DNA of 41,761 nucleotides from NCBI GenBank assembly GCA_025359915.1, contig JANYDE010000164.1, forward strand, positions 1 through 41,761. The letters are read 5' to 3'. Below the pieces are notes generated by a model. The model did no database searches, was not told the DNA's origin, and saw only the letters and a program-made list of their open reading frames with translations. The DNA is from Chamaesiphon sp. 336R_metabinner_41. Its GTDB lineage: Bacteria > Cyanobacteriota > Cyanobacteriia > Cyanobacteriales > Chamaesiphonaceae. The translations under genes were made by a program, and so were the position numbers. Positions 1 through 9,545 of the stretch are shown here, piece by piece. The stretch's first letter is position 1; every line of letters begins with the position of its first letter.

Positions 1-26
1 TCCCATCAATGTGTAGAGTAGAGCTT

Positions 27-83
27 GGGCACACGGGAGAATGGTGTTCACTGTTCTCGTTAATATTGTTCTGTGCCCTTTTT
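27..83 (+). terminator. Possible intrinsic terminator of a gene left of the window
   Basis: GGGCACA (27-33) pairs with TGTGCCC (72-78) and is followed directly by TTTTT (79-83). Inside the loop GAGAA and TTCTC can also pair. This fits a Rho-independent terminator read on the plus strand, ending a gene upstream of the window. The long loop makes this tentative. Confidence 0.4.
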
Positions 84-121
84 CTCACACTTTGGTCACG
101 ATTGATACTAGTCTTTATGTA

Positions 122-181
122 TTGGTGCAAGATGTGAGTTATTACTTATTACTTATTACTTATCCCCTATCCCCTATCCCA
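122..181. repeat. 17-bp repeat plus heptamer tandem repeats
   Basis: A 17-bp word, TTGGTGCAAGATGTGAG (122-138), recurs exactly at 19525-19541. It is followed here by tandem ATTACTT heptamers (about 140-162) and three TATCCCC-type heptamers (161-181). The complement of the stop codon of the glycerate kinase gene (174-176) lies inside the last units. These look like cyanobacterial short tandemly repeated repetitive (STRR) sequences. Confidence 0.75.
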
Positions 182-1493
182 GAATTGCAACTGTAATATC
201 AGCAACATTTGTGCCTGTGGCACCGATGAGATGTAGATCGCCTAATTGGTGAAAGAATGGATAACTATCATGTAGATCGAGTGCCATTTGAGCATCCAAT
301 CCTAATGATATAGATCGATCGATTGTTGTCTCATTTACTGTCACTCCGGCGGCATCTGTTGGCCCATCGGTACCATCAGTCGCTAGTGTAATTACCCATG
401 CAGGGACATGATGGTGGGCTAATTCGATCGCGGCTGCTAATCCTAATTCTTGATTGCGACCACCTTTGCCAGGGCAATTTACAGGTAAATCAACAGTAGT
501 TTCACCACCATATATTAAGATGGTTTTAGGTGGTTTCGTCACTATTTCTCTCGCAATTTCTACGCCTCTGATCCGTGCGTCTCCCTCCCACTCAGTTGTC
601 ATAATTTGCGGATTATATCCCAGCTCAAACACAGTTTTTGCAATCGCTTCGCAAGCTTGACGATTGTTGCCAACGAGGATATTATCAGCGTTGAGATGAT
701 TCGTTAAACCTGAAGCGATCGAGGAAATTGGATCGCCAATTACATCTGACAAAATTAGCCCGATTACTTTACCACTTCCGGCCAGATTTACTAAACCACC
801 AGCTTTTAATCGATCGATCTGCGAGCGCACAGCATTGATTTTCTCGATCGACAATCCACTCGCTAATAGTGCTGTCCCGATGGCTTGAAGTGCTGGGAGG
901 GAAATAATTGACTCAGGATTAATATTGGTAAGATCGATCGATTTATTTAGTAGAGCAGTCTGAATTAATGATTGAGTTTCTCGACTAATTTCTGCGGTAG
1001 CTGGATTAGTCAATAATGCAATTAAAGCACTCCAATCTCGCGGTGCGACGACTAATGCCGATGCACCACCAGATATACAAGCTATTACTAAAGTTTGCGA
1101 GGTACAATCAGCTAGGAATTTGCAGACTCGATCGCCAGATGCTAAACTAAGATCGTCAGGAACTGGATGTGCTGACTCGATACATTCCCAATTAGCTGGA
1201 AGTTTTAGATCGCCTAAATGGTCGTATTTAGTAATCACTAATCCTTGAGAAATTCGACTACCGAATAGTGTATCGATCGATCGAGCCATTGGCACAGCAG
1301 CCTTACCGACAGCAATACATCGAATATCTTGATTGGTTAAATCAATGACGCGATTTTTACCTTCAGCAGATGCGCAAATATCAAAACCAATCATCAGATT
1401 TTCGCCATCTATCCGCAAGTACTTTTGAATGGCACTAAATGGATCGACTGCTGCTAATGCAGCTTGAATTAATTTGTCAATTATGTCTTTCAC
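174..1493 (-). CDS. Glycerate 2-kinase (MOFRL/DUF4147 family)
   Basis: The 439-aa product matches the GckA/TtuD type of glycerate kinase, which phosphorylates D-glycerate at position 2 with ATP in the cytoplasm, linking glycolate or tartronate metabolism to lower glycolysis. Visible family marks are an N-terminal IAVGKAAVPMA segment (about residue 60), the glycine-rich ISGGASALV loop (about 140), IYGGETTVDLP, GRNQELGLAAAIEL and the C-terminal ATDGTDGPTDAAG signature of the MOFRL domain. Length is normal for the family. Cyanobacteria usually use GlyK (glycerate 3-kinase) in photorespiration, so this class may be an additional route; that is inference. The gene stands alone on the minus strand. 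Its last codon and TAG stop fall inside a heptamer repeat, so the C-terminus may have been set by the repeat. The start is ATG at 1493. Confidence 0.9.
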   Translation of the reverse strand: MKDIIDKLIQAALAAVDPFSAIQKYLRIDGENLMIGFDICASAEGKNRVIDLTNQDIRCIAVGKAAVPMARSIDTLFGSRISQGLVITKYDHLGDLKLPANWECIESAHPVPDDLSLASGDRVCKFLADCTSQTLVIACISGGASALVVAPRDWSALIALLTNPATAEISRETQSLIQTALLNKSIDLTNINPESIISLPALQAIGTALLASGLSIEKINAVRSQIDRLKAGGLVNLAGSGKVIGLILSDVIGDPISSIASGLTNHLNADNILVGNNRQACEAIAKTVFELGYNPQIMTTEWEGDARIRGVEIAREIVTKPPKTILIYGGETTVDLPVNCPGKGGRNQELGLAAAIELAHHHVPAWVITLATDGTDGPTDAAGVTVNETTIDRSISLGLDAQMALDLHDSYPFFHQLGDLHLIGATGTNVADITVAILG

Positions 1494-1557
1494 TGTTACT
1501 CGATCGAACGAATATTAAGTAGGGGCTACACCAATAATTAAAAGAATAACCCAATTA

Positions 1558-2844
1558 TTAATTATTAATTAATTTAAACGCCTGTCGATACAATTCACAG
1601 CCTGGAATTACTTTATCTTCCAATCGTTCGATTAGCCCTAGACTGCTTAACTTATATGCGACAATCGGAGCTAATGATATCGGTTGAGTCGAACTAATCA
1701 CTAGATCTAGAGCTTGTGCCAATTCCGGCTGTTCTGCTAACGTTGCCCAATGACGCTGTAAGTGATGTTTATAGATTCCGGTGGCTGTGGGAGCAGTTTC
1801 CAATAGCTGTTGCAGGGTGATATCTCCACGACTGAGGTGATAGATGGCGGTATGTACGAGGGCAGGATGTCCCTTCACCATCTCCATCAGTTGCTGAGAT
1901 TGGGATAGATCTGTCCATTTGAGTCCATAGCATTGAGCTAATTGTTGCACATCTTCCTCGCTGAATTTGTTCAACTGAACTGGTAATCCCACATTAAAAG
2001 GGGATTGATTGAGATCGAGGGGAACATAGATTTCGGTGGAGTGAACTACAATCAGCCGGAGCTTTTGCCAAATCGGTAGTGTTTTGGCTTCTTCATACCA
2101 AGAGCGCAGCAGTGGTAAGAAATCTTTGGCAACTTGAGTATGTTCAAAAAGCTGATTTACCTCATCGATTGCTAAGACGAGCGGTGTGGAAATTTCCGCC
2201 AGGAGATAGTCTTGAAAGTAGGCGGTGCAGCTAATTTTACTCCCTAGATCTTCATCCCAATATTCGTCGAGCTTTGGTTTGAGCTGAAGCTGACGAGCGG
2301 CATTGGCACAGAGCCAGCGCAAAAATTGGTTTAAGTCGCTTAAGATCGATCGATCTACTTGCTCTAGATTGAGGCTGACGGTACGGTAATCGAGTTTTCG
2401 AGCCGAGTCGAGGATTCGCATCAGCAGCGATGTCTTGCCCATTTCATTGGGTGCTTTGATCCGTACCAATGCGCCTGGTTTCTGAATTTCTCGATCGATC
2501 TGAGCTTCAAATGGCACCCGCTCTAAGTAAAAAGGTGAGCCGAGCGGTACGGAACCATTGGGGTAGCTGGGTGATGTATCTGAGCAGGGGTTCTGTTGGG
2601 CAATCGGCGGAGCTAAAACATCTAATTCCAGACTGGAAATCTCCTTCCAGTCTAATCCTAACTTACGACATAGTTCTTCAAATGTTCGATAATCAACGGC
2701 TTTACCTGTCAGAAAATTACTGACTGTGGCGAGTGCGAATCCGACATCTTCCGAGAAAGCTCGTTGACTGGGAAATCCGTTGAGCTTGAGTGCCAATTTA
2801 ACTTTGTCAATGCAATCTTGTTTAATCCTGAGGGATCTGGACAT
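1558..2844 (-). CDS. HTH plus AAA-like (AAA_35 type) ATPase
   Basis: A 428-aa protein with two parts. Residues about 8-70 look like a Cro/XRE-type helix-turn-helix (SQRAFSEDVGFALATVSNFL then a Leu-rich helix). Residues about 100-320 form an AAA-like P-loop domain of the kind common in cyanobacteria: Walker A APNEMGKTSL (Lys near 137), Walker B LVLAIDEVN, and a sensor-like RLIVVHSTE strand, followed by a winged-helix-like tail. ATG at 2844, preceded by GAGAGG, is preferred over an in-frame GTG at 2901. In this family such proteins are often linked with signalling or STAND-type NTPases, and a large STAND/WD40 gene lies 2 kb downstream on the same strand. The role is unknown; a DNA-binding signalling switch is an inference. 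An ATPase/HTH call is secure, the function is not. Confidence 0.75.
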   Translation of the reverse strand: MSRSLRIKQDCIDKVKLALKLNGFPSQRAFSEDVGFALATVSNFLTGKAVDYRTFEELCRKLGLDWKEISSLELDVLAPPIAQQNPCSDTSPSYPNGSVPLGSPFYLERVPFEAQIDREIQKPGALVRIKAPNEMGKTSLLMRILDSARKLDYRTVSLNLEQVDRSILSDLNQFLRWLCANAARQLQLKPKLDEYWDEDLGSKISCTAYFQDYLLAEISTPLVLAIDEVNQLFEHTQVAKDFLPLLRSWYEEAKTLPIWQKLRLIVVHSTEIYVPLDLNQSPFNVGLPVQLNKFSEEDVQQLAQCYGLKWTDLSQSQQLMEMVKGHPALVHTAIYHLSRGDITLQQLLETAPTATGIYKHHLQRHWATLAEQPELAQALDLVISSTQPISLAPIVAYKLSSLGLIERLEDKVIPGCELYRQAFKLINN

Positions 2845-3033
2845 GGAGCCTCTCACGATCGATTCACCTATTCTACCTGTTCGCGTCAACCTTGCGATCA
2901 CACATCGAAATTCAGCCCAAAAGTAGCTGTAGGATAGAATTACTACAAATGACTGAGGGAGAAAGATCGATCGTAAAGATAAAATGTAGTTGCGGCGGGT
3001 AGTTTGCTCGCTGATCCCATCTCGACATATCTT

Positions 3034-4980
3034 ATGCCCAGCGAAACCGTCAACTTTACATCGGCTAACAACCTTCCTGTGGGGAACAACCCATTCTCGG
3101 TGACAGTAGGGGACTTTAATCGCGATGGCATCGCTGATTTGGCTACTGCAAACTACAACGACAACAATGTCTCAGTCCTGCTGGGTAATGGGCGGGGCGG
3201 CTTTGGCGCGGCTACCAACTTTGCTGTAGGCACCAATCCTTTCTCGATAGTAACCGGAGACTTCAACCGCGATGGCATCGCTGATGTGGCTACCGCAAAC
3301 TACCAAAGTGGCAACGTCTCAATCCTGCTGGGCAGTGGGAATGGCAGTTTTGGGGTTGCTACAAACTTTACAATTGGTACTAATGCTATTGATTTAGTTG
3401 TCGGGGACTTCAATAAGGATGGCATCTCTGACTTAGTTGCTGTCAATGATTCCAGAAACTTATCTATCCTGCTCGGCAATGGCAATGGCAGCTTTGGTAC
3501 TCCTACCGACTTTGGATTTGGAACTAATCCTATTTCGGTGACAGTCGGCGACTTCAATAAGGATGGCATCTCTGACTTAGCTACGGCAAACGGTGGTAGC
3601 AACAATAATGTATCCATCTTTTTGGGCAATGGCAATGGCAGCTTTGGTACTCCTACCAGTGTTGCGGTAGGAGCTGCGCCTGCTTTTGCGGCTGTAGGGG
3701 ACTTCAATGGCGATGGCATCACTGATTTAGCTACACCAAACTATCAAGCTGGCAATATCTCAGTCTTTCTGGGCAATGGGAATGGTAGTTTTGGTGCTGC
3801 AACCAATTTTGCGACAGGGAATGCTCCCTACTCTCTCACCGTAGGCGATTTCAATAAGGATGGTATCGCTGACTTAGCTACCGCAAACAATCAAAGCAGC
3901 GACATATCGGTGTTACTCGGAAATGGGAAGGGCAGCTTTGGCACTCCTACCAACTTTGGAGTCGGAAATAATCCTGGTTTTGCGACATTAGGCGACTTCA
4001 ATGGTGATGGCATCGCCGACTTGGTTTCGGTAAATCGCGGTGGCAACAATGTATCGATTCTGCTAAATAATACTGTGATTACGCCAATTAATCATCCGCC
4101 AGTAGTTGCCAATCCAATTTCCAACCAAAGCATCAAATCGGGAAGTGCCTTAAATTTTGTCCTAGCGGCGAATACTTTCACAGATCCTGATGCGGGGGAT
4201 GTTCTCAGCTACAGTGCCACATTAGCCAATGGCACTATTTTACCAACCTGGCTCACCTTTAATCCCACCACGAGAACCTTTGCGGGTACTCCTGCTGCTG
4301 GTGATGTTGGTAACTTGGGGATTGTTGTCACCGCCACTGATAAAGCTGGACTAAAAGTCGCTAGCAACTTTGGATTAGATGTCACTAGCAATTCCAATAC
4401 TTCTCCCAACACTCCACCATTAGTGCTAGAGGTTGTGAAACTAACAGGAATCGGTAATAAAGCCCAAGGGACACCAGAGGGAAGAACGATCGATCTGAGT
4501 GACTATAATGGCAAAGCACTCAAAGCAGATATCGTCACCACGGGTAATGCCGTTTATACCAATAATATTGGCTTTTATATCGTTGAAGACTCGATCGGTT
4601 CGATTAAACTCAGCGATGGTAGCATGATTAAACCAGGCGATGCTAATTATGCCGCCGAAGCAATTAAAAATGCTCTAATTAATTCATTGCAAGCAGGTAA
4701 AGTCGATCGCAAAAATGACCTCAGCATTACTGGTGGCAAAATCTATGCTCCAGTAGTAGTGGCTCAAGGAACACTAACTGATTTTGTTGCCAAGAATCCT
4801 ACGAATGGCGGTGGTGCGAATGATATTCACGCCTACTTCAACTATATTGGTGCCAATTCTGACAAAACCGATCATTTCCGTATTATTGGCGATAATAATT
4901 TTGGGGTAGAAGATATGTATGGTGGTGGCGATCGAGATTTTAACGATCTAGTTGTTAATATGAACGTTAGATCTATTTAG
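3034..4980 (+). CDS. FG-GAP repeat, Ig-like and DUF4114 surface protein
   Basis: About 648 aa from ATG 3034 (a TTG ten codons upstream is less likely). It contains seven FG-GAP/VCBS repeats of about 47 residues (about 20-350), each with a calcium-loop signature such as GDFNRDGIADL followed by a VSxLLGNGxGxFG strand; this predicts one seven-bladed beta-propeller. Then comes a cadherin-like/putative Ig domain starting near residue 351 (NHPPVVANPISNQ), and a C-terminal DUF4114 domain ending near GDNNFGVEDMYGGGDRDFND. No signal peptide is visible, as is usual for cyanobacterial proteins exported by type I secretion, but no clear RTX nonapeptides are seen either. Likely an extracellular, calcium-binding adhesion or matrix protein; location is inference. 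It converges on the WD40 gene with only a tandem-repeat spacer between. Confidence 0.85.
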   Translation: MPSETVNFTSANNLPVGNNPFSVTVGDFNRDGIADLATANYNDNNVSVLLGNGRGGFGAATNFAVGTNPFSIVTGDFNRDGIADVATANYQSGNVSILLGSGNGSFGVATNFTIGTNAIDLVVGDFNKDGISDLVAVNDSRNLSILLGNGNGSFGTPTDFGFGTNPISVTVGDFNKDGISDLATANGGSNNNVSIFLGNGNGSFGTPTSVAVGAAPAFAAVGDFNGDGITDLATPNYQAGNISVFLGNGNGSFGAATNFATGNAPYSLTVGDFNKDGIADLATANNQSSDISVLLGNGKGSFGTPTNFGVGNNPGFATLGDFNGDGIADLVSVNRGGNNVSILLNNTVITPINHPPVVANPISNQSIKSGSALNFVLAANTFTDPDAGDVLSYSATLANGTILPTWLTFNPTTRTFAGTPAAGDVGNLGIVVTATDKAGLKVASNFGLDVTSNSNTSPNTPPLVLEVVKLTGIGNKAQGTPEGRTIDLSDYNGKALKADIVTTGNAVYTNNIGFYIVEDSIGSIKLSDGSMIKPGDANYAAEAIKNALINSLQAGKVDRKNDLSITGGKIYAPVVVAQGTLTDFVAKNPTNGGGANDIHAYFNYIGANSDKTDHFRIIGDNNFGVEDMYGGGDRDFNDLVVNMNVRSI

Positions 4981-5009
4981 CTAGACAGGTGCGAAATTCT
5001 TAGTGAAGT

Positions 5010-5100
5010 GGGGGACTGGGGGACTTGGGGACTTGGACAAGTTGAAGTTAATATCACCCCGTCACCCCGTCACCCCATCACCCCATCACCGCGTCATCCC
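5010..5100. repeat. Two octamer tandem repeats between convergent genes
   Basis: Three units of GGGGGACT type (5010-5033) are followed by five full and one partial unit of CACCCCGT/CACCCCAT type (5055-5100). The G-rich and C-rich arrays can pair with each other, so the block could act as a bidirectional transcription end. The last units run into the stop codon of the WD40 gene (complement at 5094-5096). Confidence 0.8.
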
Positions 5101-8100
5101 TTCGCACCTAAGATCTTGAGATCGTCAATCTGTGCTTTTGTCAAACCTTCGACACCAGTAATATTCATCCCCTCATAGGGACGAATAGCCCGATGAGTAG
5201 AGACAACATCACCATCGGTTAGATCCCAAATCTTAATAGTTTCATCCTCACTAGCACTGGCTAAAAGTCCAGTATCAGGATGCACCGCCAATGACCATAC
5301 CCAGCTCTGATGCCCGATGAGAGTATCGATACACAGCCTGGTTTCCATCGACCAGATCTTGATTGTATCGTCAGAGGCACCGCTAAATAACAATCGACCA
5401 TCAGGACTATATGTCAGCGATAAAATCCAGCCGGAATGTCCAGTGAGCGTGTGGGCGAGTTCTCCAGTTACGATATTCCAGAGCAGGATTTGACTATCGA
5501 TGCCGCCACTGGCGAGAATAGTACCACGCGGATCAAAGGCTACGGCGATCGCTCGATTGGTATGTTGGGAGAGAATCCGAATGGGATTTTGTTCGTGGAT
5601 ATCCCAAATTCTTACGGTACGATCCTCGCCAGCACTGGCAATCAGATCGAGCTGAGGGTGGTAAGCTAATCCACCAATGCGATCGGTATGTCCCGTCCGA
5701 ACGTGCAAGCATCGCCATCTGTGGGTATCCCAGATTCGGATCGTCAAATCGCTACCTGCACTAACTAAATACTTGCCATCAGGACTATAAACTAACGCTA
5801 GCACACTTCCGGTATGTCCGCGCAGAGTATGCAGACAGGTGAGGGTTTGAGCGTCCCAAATTCTGATTGTGCGATCGTCGCTACCACTGGCAAAAGTCTT
5901 GCCATGAGGCGCGTAGGCAACAGTCAGAGTAGATTTAGTATGTCCTAATAATTCCTGGAGACAACTGTCAGAATCGATCGACCACACCCGAATCTGCGCA
6001 TCGCGACTAGCGGTAATTAACCGCTCTCCATCTGGACTCCAGGCGATCGATCGAAACCAATTAGTATAACCATTGAGTACTTGTAGACATTTACCGTCCT
6101 CGATTTGCCAAAACCGAATCGTCTGATCCTCTCCACCACTAGCTAAACAATGTCCATCGGGGTGAAATGCCACCGACCACAATCGTTTATTGTGGCCTTC
6201 GAGATAATGAGCGCAACTACCGTCGCTCGTCCGCCAAATCCGCAACAATCCACCGACACCCGCACTGGCAAAATATGCCCCATCGGGACTAAATGCCGCT
6301 GACCAAATTTCGTCGCCATGTCTGGTTAAGACTGACTGACATGCGGCATCACCAGCGGTATCCCAGCGGCGCAGGGTGCCATCCAAACTACCACTCAGGA
6401 TGGTTTTGCCATCGGGACTATAATCGACGGTTGTGACCCAATTTTCATGACCATTAAAGATTCGATCGCAGTTACCAGTTGCCACATCCCATACTCGCAC
6501 GGTACGATCAGCACCAGCACTGACTAATTGATGTCCTTCGGGATGAAATTTGACATCTACTGACCAATCTTGATGTCCGACAAATTCTCGCACACAAGTT
6601 CCAGTTGCCAGTTCCCAATAGTAGATAATATTATCAGCACTACCACTGGCAAGATAGCGACCATCGGGACTGAAACTCAAGCCGAGACTATGAATGCCAT
6701 CACCGATGGTTTGCAGACAAATCCCTTCGGCTAAGTCCCAAATTTTGATCGTTCGATCGTCACTCGAACTCGCCAACTGCTTACCATCAGGGCTAAATTT
6801 AATCGCTCGTACCCAGTTATTATGTCCCGAACAAGTCAGTAAGCACTGTCCATCCCGAACGTTCCATAACCGAATTTCCCCATTGCTGTCGCTGGCGGCG
6901 AGAGTCTGACCATCTGGACTATAGGCGATCGCGAGTACACTACTAAAGGTCTGGGTAAAAGCACAATCGACCATTTGCGCATTGGTAAAATTGACCTGCG
7001 CCAAGTCAATCCCGACTAGATACGCTTGCTGAATTACCAATTCTGAGCAGTCCAAATCGGTGAGATCTAGCCTGAGATAGGTGAGCAGATTGAGGATATT
7101 ACCCGCCAGATATCCAGGCTGAAGCGAATTTTCACTCTGCCATTGTGCCAAAATTAGGCGTAGACGGATCCCAATTTGGTGGTGATTGCCAATTGTGGTA
7201 CGGAGTCTGTCGATAATCGGTTGGACGATTAGCCGCAATTGCGCTTGCCGGAGATACTCCTTGGCATTCGCCTGGGAGATCGGATGAGTATTCAGCCAGA
7301 ATGGTGACTGATGCTCGATTTCAGTACAGATTCGATCGACAAATCGACTCGTCACATATTCCATCACCATCGGCTGTAATGACCAATGTCGCTTGCGACT
7401 TTGGCGCAGTGCTGGTGTCTCTAGCGGAGCCTGGTGGCGGAGTCTTTCGGTCAGAGAATCAAGTTGTCCAGATCCTGACGTAATGATACTTCGACGTTGA
7501 AGCGATTGCAACACAGTCAATAAAGATGAATTCGCATAGGGTTTGCACTCCCCCTGAGCGTGAAGATTCCAGGCTGGATGGAGACACTCTTCCAAATCGA
7601 GAATTGGCATCGGTTCTCTCGAGATCGTCAGCCAGTACATCACCTGCTGCTCCTCGACTGTCAAGCGTTGCCACTGTTGCTCCAGCAGAATATGAATATC
7701 GGCAAAACCCAATCGATGGGATTTTAAGTAAGGGAAAATTTCACTCGCATCCCCATCAGCTACTTCCTGAACTGTTGCTGCAATCAGTTGCAATGCCAGC
7801 GGATTGCCACCACAATATCGATCGATCTCTGCCCATTCTAATGCCGGAACGGGCAAACATCCTCGATCGGCAAAAATATGTTGTCCAGCCGCAGCATCTA
7901 ATCCTGGCAAGACTAATGTTTTGACTTTATTATTTGCCCCTTCCAACTGACTAATTTCTGCTGGCTTTTCTCGACTAGTCATCACCAAGCAACTCTGGTG
8001 ATTCATCCTGCCTAAGGTGCTAAACAGATCGCCATAATTAGCATATCCAGCGCGATATTGTCCAGTATGTGCCCCAGCTTGAAAAATTGATTCGCCATTA

Positions 8101-8855
8101 TCTAATACAATCAGACAGCGTTGTTTTTGACAGATATCTAATAACAACTCAATCTGTCCGCCGACTGTTTTCGGTATTAATTCTGGATGAAACTGAGGAC
8201 GATCTAATGGCAAGGCTACCACCAACTTACCCAGGCGACCTTGATGCTCGGCTTTCCCTATGGGTGGCATCATTAAGGTGCGGATCAGTTCTGGCAGTAA
8301 TTCTTTCAATGGTGGCGCGTTGAGTAAACTGCGCCAGATAATATGATGGAATCGATCGGGATTTACGGGGATATTTGAATCTGGTTCAGCTTGCAACTGT
8401 CGTAATAACTCGATCGAGATCGTCGTTTTTCCCATCCCACCCATGCCCAGAATCGCGACTACTCGACAACGGTCTTTCATTATCCATCGATCGAGTTGAC
8501 TCTTTTCTAGTTCGCGTCCATAAAATGCCGAAACATCCATTGCATCGCCCCAATCAATTCCCAACTTAAGCGGCTCTGGCTCAATGGATGGAATCGGGTT
8601 TTCAGTTGTGACAAGTGACTCCAATACCTGCCGGAAATTATTTTTAGAAACCTTACATCTAGTAACTGTTCCTAGCATTCGCCAGACTTGAGCACCCACA
8701 CCTTTAATATAATTATGGTCATACCCAGCATCAGCAGCCAGATCTCGATAAGATCGACCTTGCCAAGCTGCCCTAAATACCATTTCTTGAGGCGGGTTTA
8801 GGTATTCTGGGGACAATAGTTCTTTTACAATTGCCTCTGCGCGGTCTAGTTCCAC
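5094..8855 (-). CDS. STAND NTPase with 14 WD40 repeats
   Basis: A 1253-aa protein. Residues 1-80 resemble the N-terminal helix-turn-helix-like domain often attached to cyanobacterial NB-ARC proteins. An NB-ARC/NACHT-type NTPase follows, with P-loop GMGGMGKTT (137-145) and Walker B CLIVLDNGES. A short stretch around LDLTDLDCSELVIQQAYL looks like pentapeptide-type repeats. Residues about 630-1215 carry 14 WD40 repeats (SPDGxxLASGSxDxTIxIWD pattern), enough for two seven-bladed propellers, and the conserved RPYEGMNITG tail closes the protein. STAND proteins are NTP-driven switches: the propeller is expected to sense a ligand and trigger oligomerisation. There is no recognisable effector domain (nuclease, protease, TIR), so output is unknown. 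GTG start at 8855, with AGGTGG close upstream. A regulatory or immune-like role is inference. Confidence 0.9.
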   Translation of the reverse strand: MELDRAEAIVKELLSPEYLNPPQEMVFRAAWQGRSYRDLAADAGYDHNYIKGVGAQVWRMLGTVTRCKVSKNNFRQVLESLVTTENPIPSIEPEPLKLGIDWGDAMDVSAFYGRELEKSQLDRWIMKDRCRVVAILGMGGMGKTTISIELLRQLQAEPDSNIPVNPDRFHHIIWRSLLNAPPLKELLPELIRTLMMPPIGKAEHQGRLGKLVVALPLDRPQFHPELIPKTVGGQIELLLDICQKQRCLIVLDNGESIFQAGAHTGQYRAGYANYGDLFSTLGRMNHQSCLVMTSREKPAEISQLEGANNKVKTLVLPGLDAAAGQHIFADRGCLPVPALEWAEIDRYCGGNPLALQLIAATVQEVADGDASEIFPYLKSHRLGFADIHILLEQQWQRLTVEEQQVMYWLTISREPMPILDLEECLHPAWNLHAQGECKPYANSSLLTVLQSLQRRSIITSGSGQLDSLTERLRHQAPLETPALRQSRKRHWSLQPMVMEYVTSRFVDRICTEIEHQSPFWLNTHPISQANAKEYLRQAQLRLIVQPIIDRLRTTIGNHHQIGIRLRLILAQWQSENSLQPGYLAGNILNLLTYLRLDLTDLDCSELVIQQAYLVGIDLAQVNFTNAQMVDCAFTQTFSSVLAIAYSPDGQTLAASDSNGEIRLWNVRDGQCLLTCSGHNNWVRAIKFSPDGKQLASSSDDRTIKIWDLAEGICLQTIGDGIHSLGLSFSPDGRYLASGSADNIIYYWELATGTCVREFVGHQDWSVDVKFHPEGHQLVSAGADRTVRVWDVATGNCDRIFNGHENWVTTVDYSPDGKTILSGSLDGTLRRWDTAGDAACQSVLTRHGDEIWSAAFSPDGAYFASAGVGGLLRIWRTSDGSCAHYLEGHNKRLWSVAFHPDGHCLASGGEDQTIRFWQIEDGKCLQVLNGYTNWFRSIAWSPDGERLITASRDAQIRVWSIDSDSCLQELLGHTKSTLTVAYAPHGKTFASGSDDRTIRIWDAQTLTCLHTLRGHTGSVLALVYSPDGKYLVSAGSDLTIRIWDTHRWRCLHVRTGHTDRIGGLAYHPQLDLIASAGEDRTVRIWDIHEQNPIRILSQHTNRAIAVAFDPRGTILASGGIDSQILLWNIVTGELAHTLTGHSGWILSLTYSPDGRLLFSGASDDTIKIWSMETRLCIDTLIGHQSWVWSLAVHPDTGLLASASEDETIKIWDLTDGDVVSTHRAIRPYEGMNITGVEGLTKAQIDDLKILGAKG

Positions 8856-9140
8856 GATCCACCTAGGTGTTTGTTAATGTGAATATAGCAGCACTAGCCC
8901 AGAGGGATGTGGAATAGACAGTCGATGGTGTTAAGCAATCTCTCTCATCAACATTCGCTTTCGATATCGCTCGAATTTTGCTAGCTTGTACCGTATACCT
9001 CCATTTAACTCTATTGTTAACTGAGTTTAGACCTGAGATAGTACTGACTTGTGACTGACTTTTTAGGGGGAGGGAGGAGGGAAAAGTTATTTGAGTTGCT
9101 ACGGAGATCTTTACCCCACCCCAGCCCTCCCCTTTCCAAG
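8856..9140. other. Gene-free spacer upstream of the WD40 gene
   Basis: I see no coding region here. It holds the presumed promoter region of the WD40 gene and, from about 9062, purine-rich and then CCCCACCC/CCCTCCCC-rich sequence (ACGGAGATCTTTACCCCACC at 9101-9120), which is a partial copy of the inner arm of the palindromic element that follows. Confidence 0.6.
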
Positions 9141-9393
9141 GCTACCGTGTATACACAAGTCCGTTTGAGTTGATGCGTAGATCTCTACCCCACCCTAACC
9201 CTCCCCTTTCTAAGGGGAGGGGACAAGAGTCCCACTTTTCAAGGGGAAATTCATCTTATACAAAGTTGAAGATACTCAAAGACAAGTCAGCTCCTCCCCG
9301 CATCCTCGGGGAGGTTGGGTGGGGTATAGATCTCCGCACTAATTCTAATTGTTATCAAAACGAAGGCTAGTAGACTTGTGTATACACAGTAGC
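9141..9393. mobile_element. MITE-like nested palindromic element
   Basis: A 253-bp unit bounded by 21-bp terminal inverted repeats (9141-9161 and 9373-9393, 20 of 21 matching; core GTGTATACACAAGTC). Inside is a second inverted pair: GTAGATCTCTACCCCACCC (9178-9196) and its imperfect complement GGGTGGGGTATAGATCTCC (9316-9334), each next to a C-rich/G-rich hairpin (CCCTCCCC...GGGGAGGG). It encodes no transposase. A further copy of the terminal word (GACTTGTGTATCCACGGTAG) sits at 9467-9486 in the same orientation as the right end. The arrangement suggests a non-autonomous element or a compound of REP-like palindromes. Confidence 0.6.
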
Positions 9394-9545
9394 TTTATAA
9401 GGGACTGGGGGGTATCGGGACTACGCAACCGTCGGCAATAGCATCTGCCTGCGCAGAAGTCCAGCCGACTTGTGTATCCACGGTAGGGGAGGAAAAAGGG
9501 GAAAGGAAATACTCAAAACCTAGCTCCCACACTCCCACATTCCTC
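9394..9545. repeat. Repeat-derived spacer with an extra element end
   Basis: Contains the third copy of the 20-bp terminal word at 9467-9486 and G-rich then CTCCCACACTCCCAC-like sequence, resembling the octamer repeats seen near 17690 and 19550. No gene is visible. It follows the 3' end of the GspE/GrpE-fusion gene. Confidence 0.5.

Noticed and set aside
2949-3002. Short ATG frame of 17 codons upstream of the FG-GAP gene
   Set aside because: Too short and out of frame with the gene; no conserved peptide features.
3300-3722. Minus-strand frame over the FG-GAP repeats
   Set aside because: It mirrors repeats of the sense gene; no start signal or family.
7526-7924. Plus-strand frame of 132 codons within the WD40 gene
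   Set aside because: It is a shadow of the STAND/WD40 coding strand, without start or family evidence.
9170-9370. A 66-codon open frame with NPPLSKGRG and PPRILGEVGWG
   Set aside because: It lies wholly inside the palindromic element; these peptides are the usual translation of such non-coding repeats.
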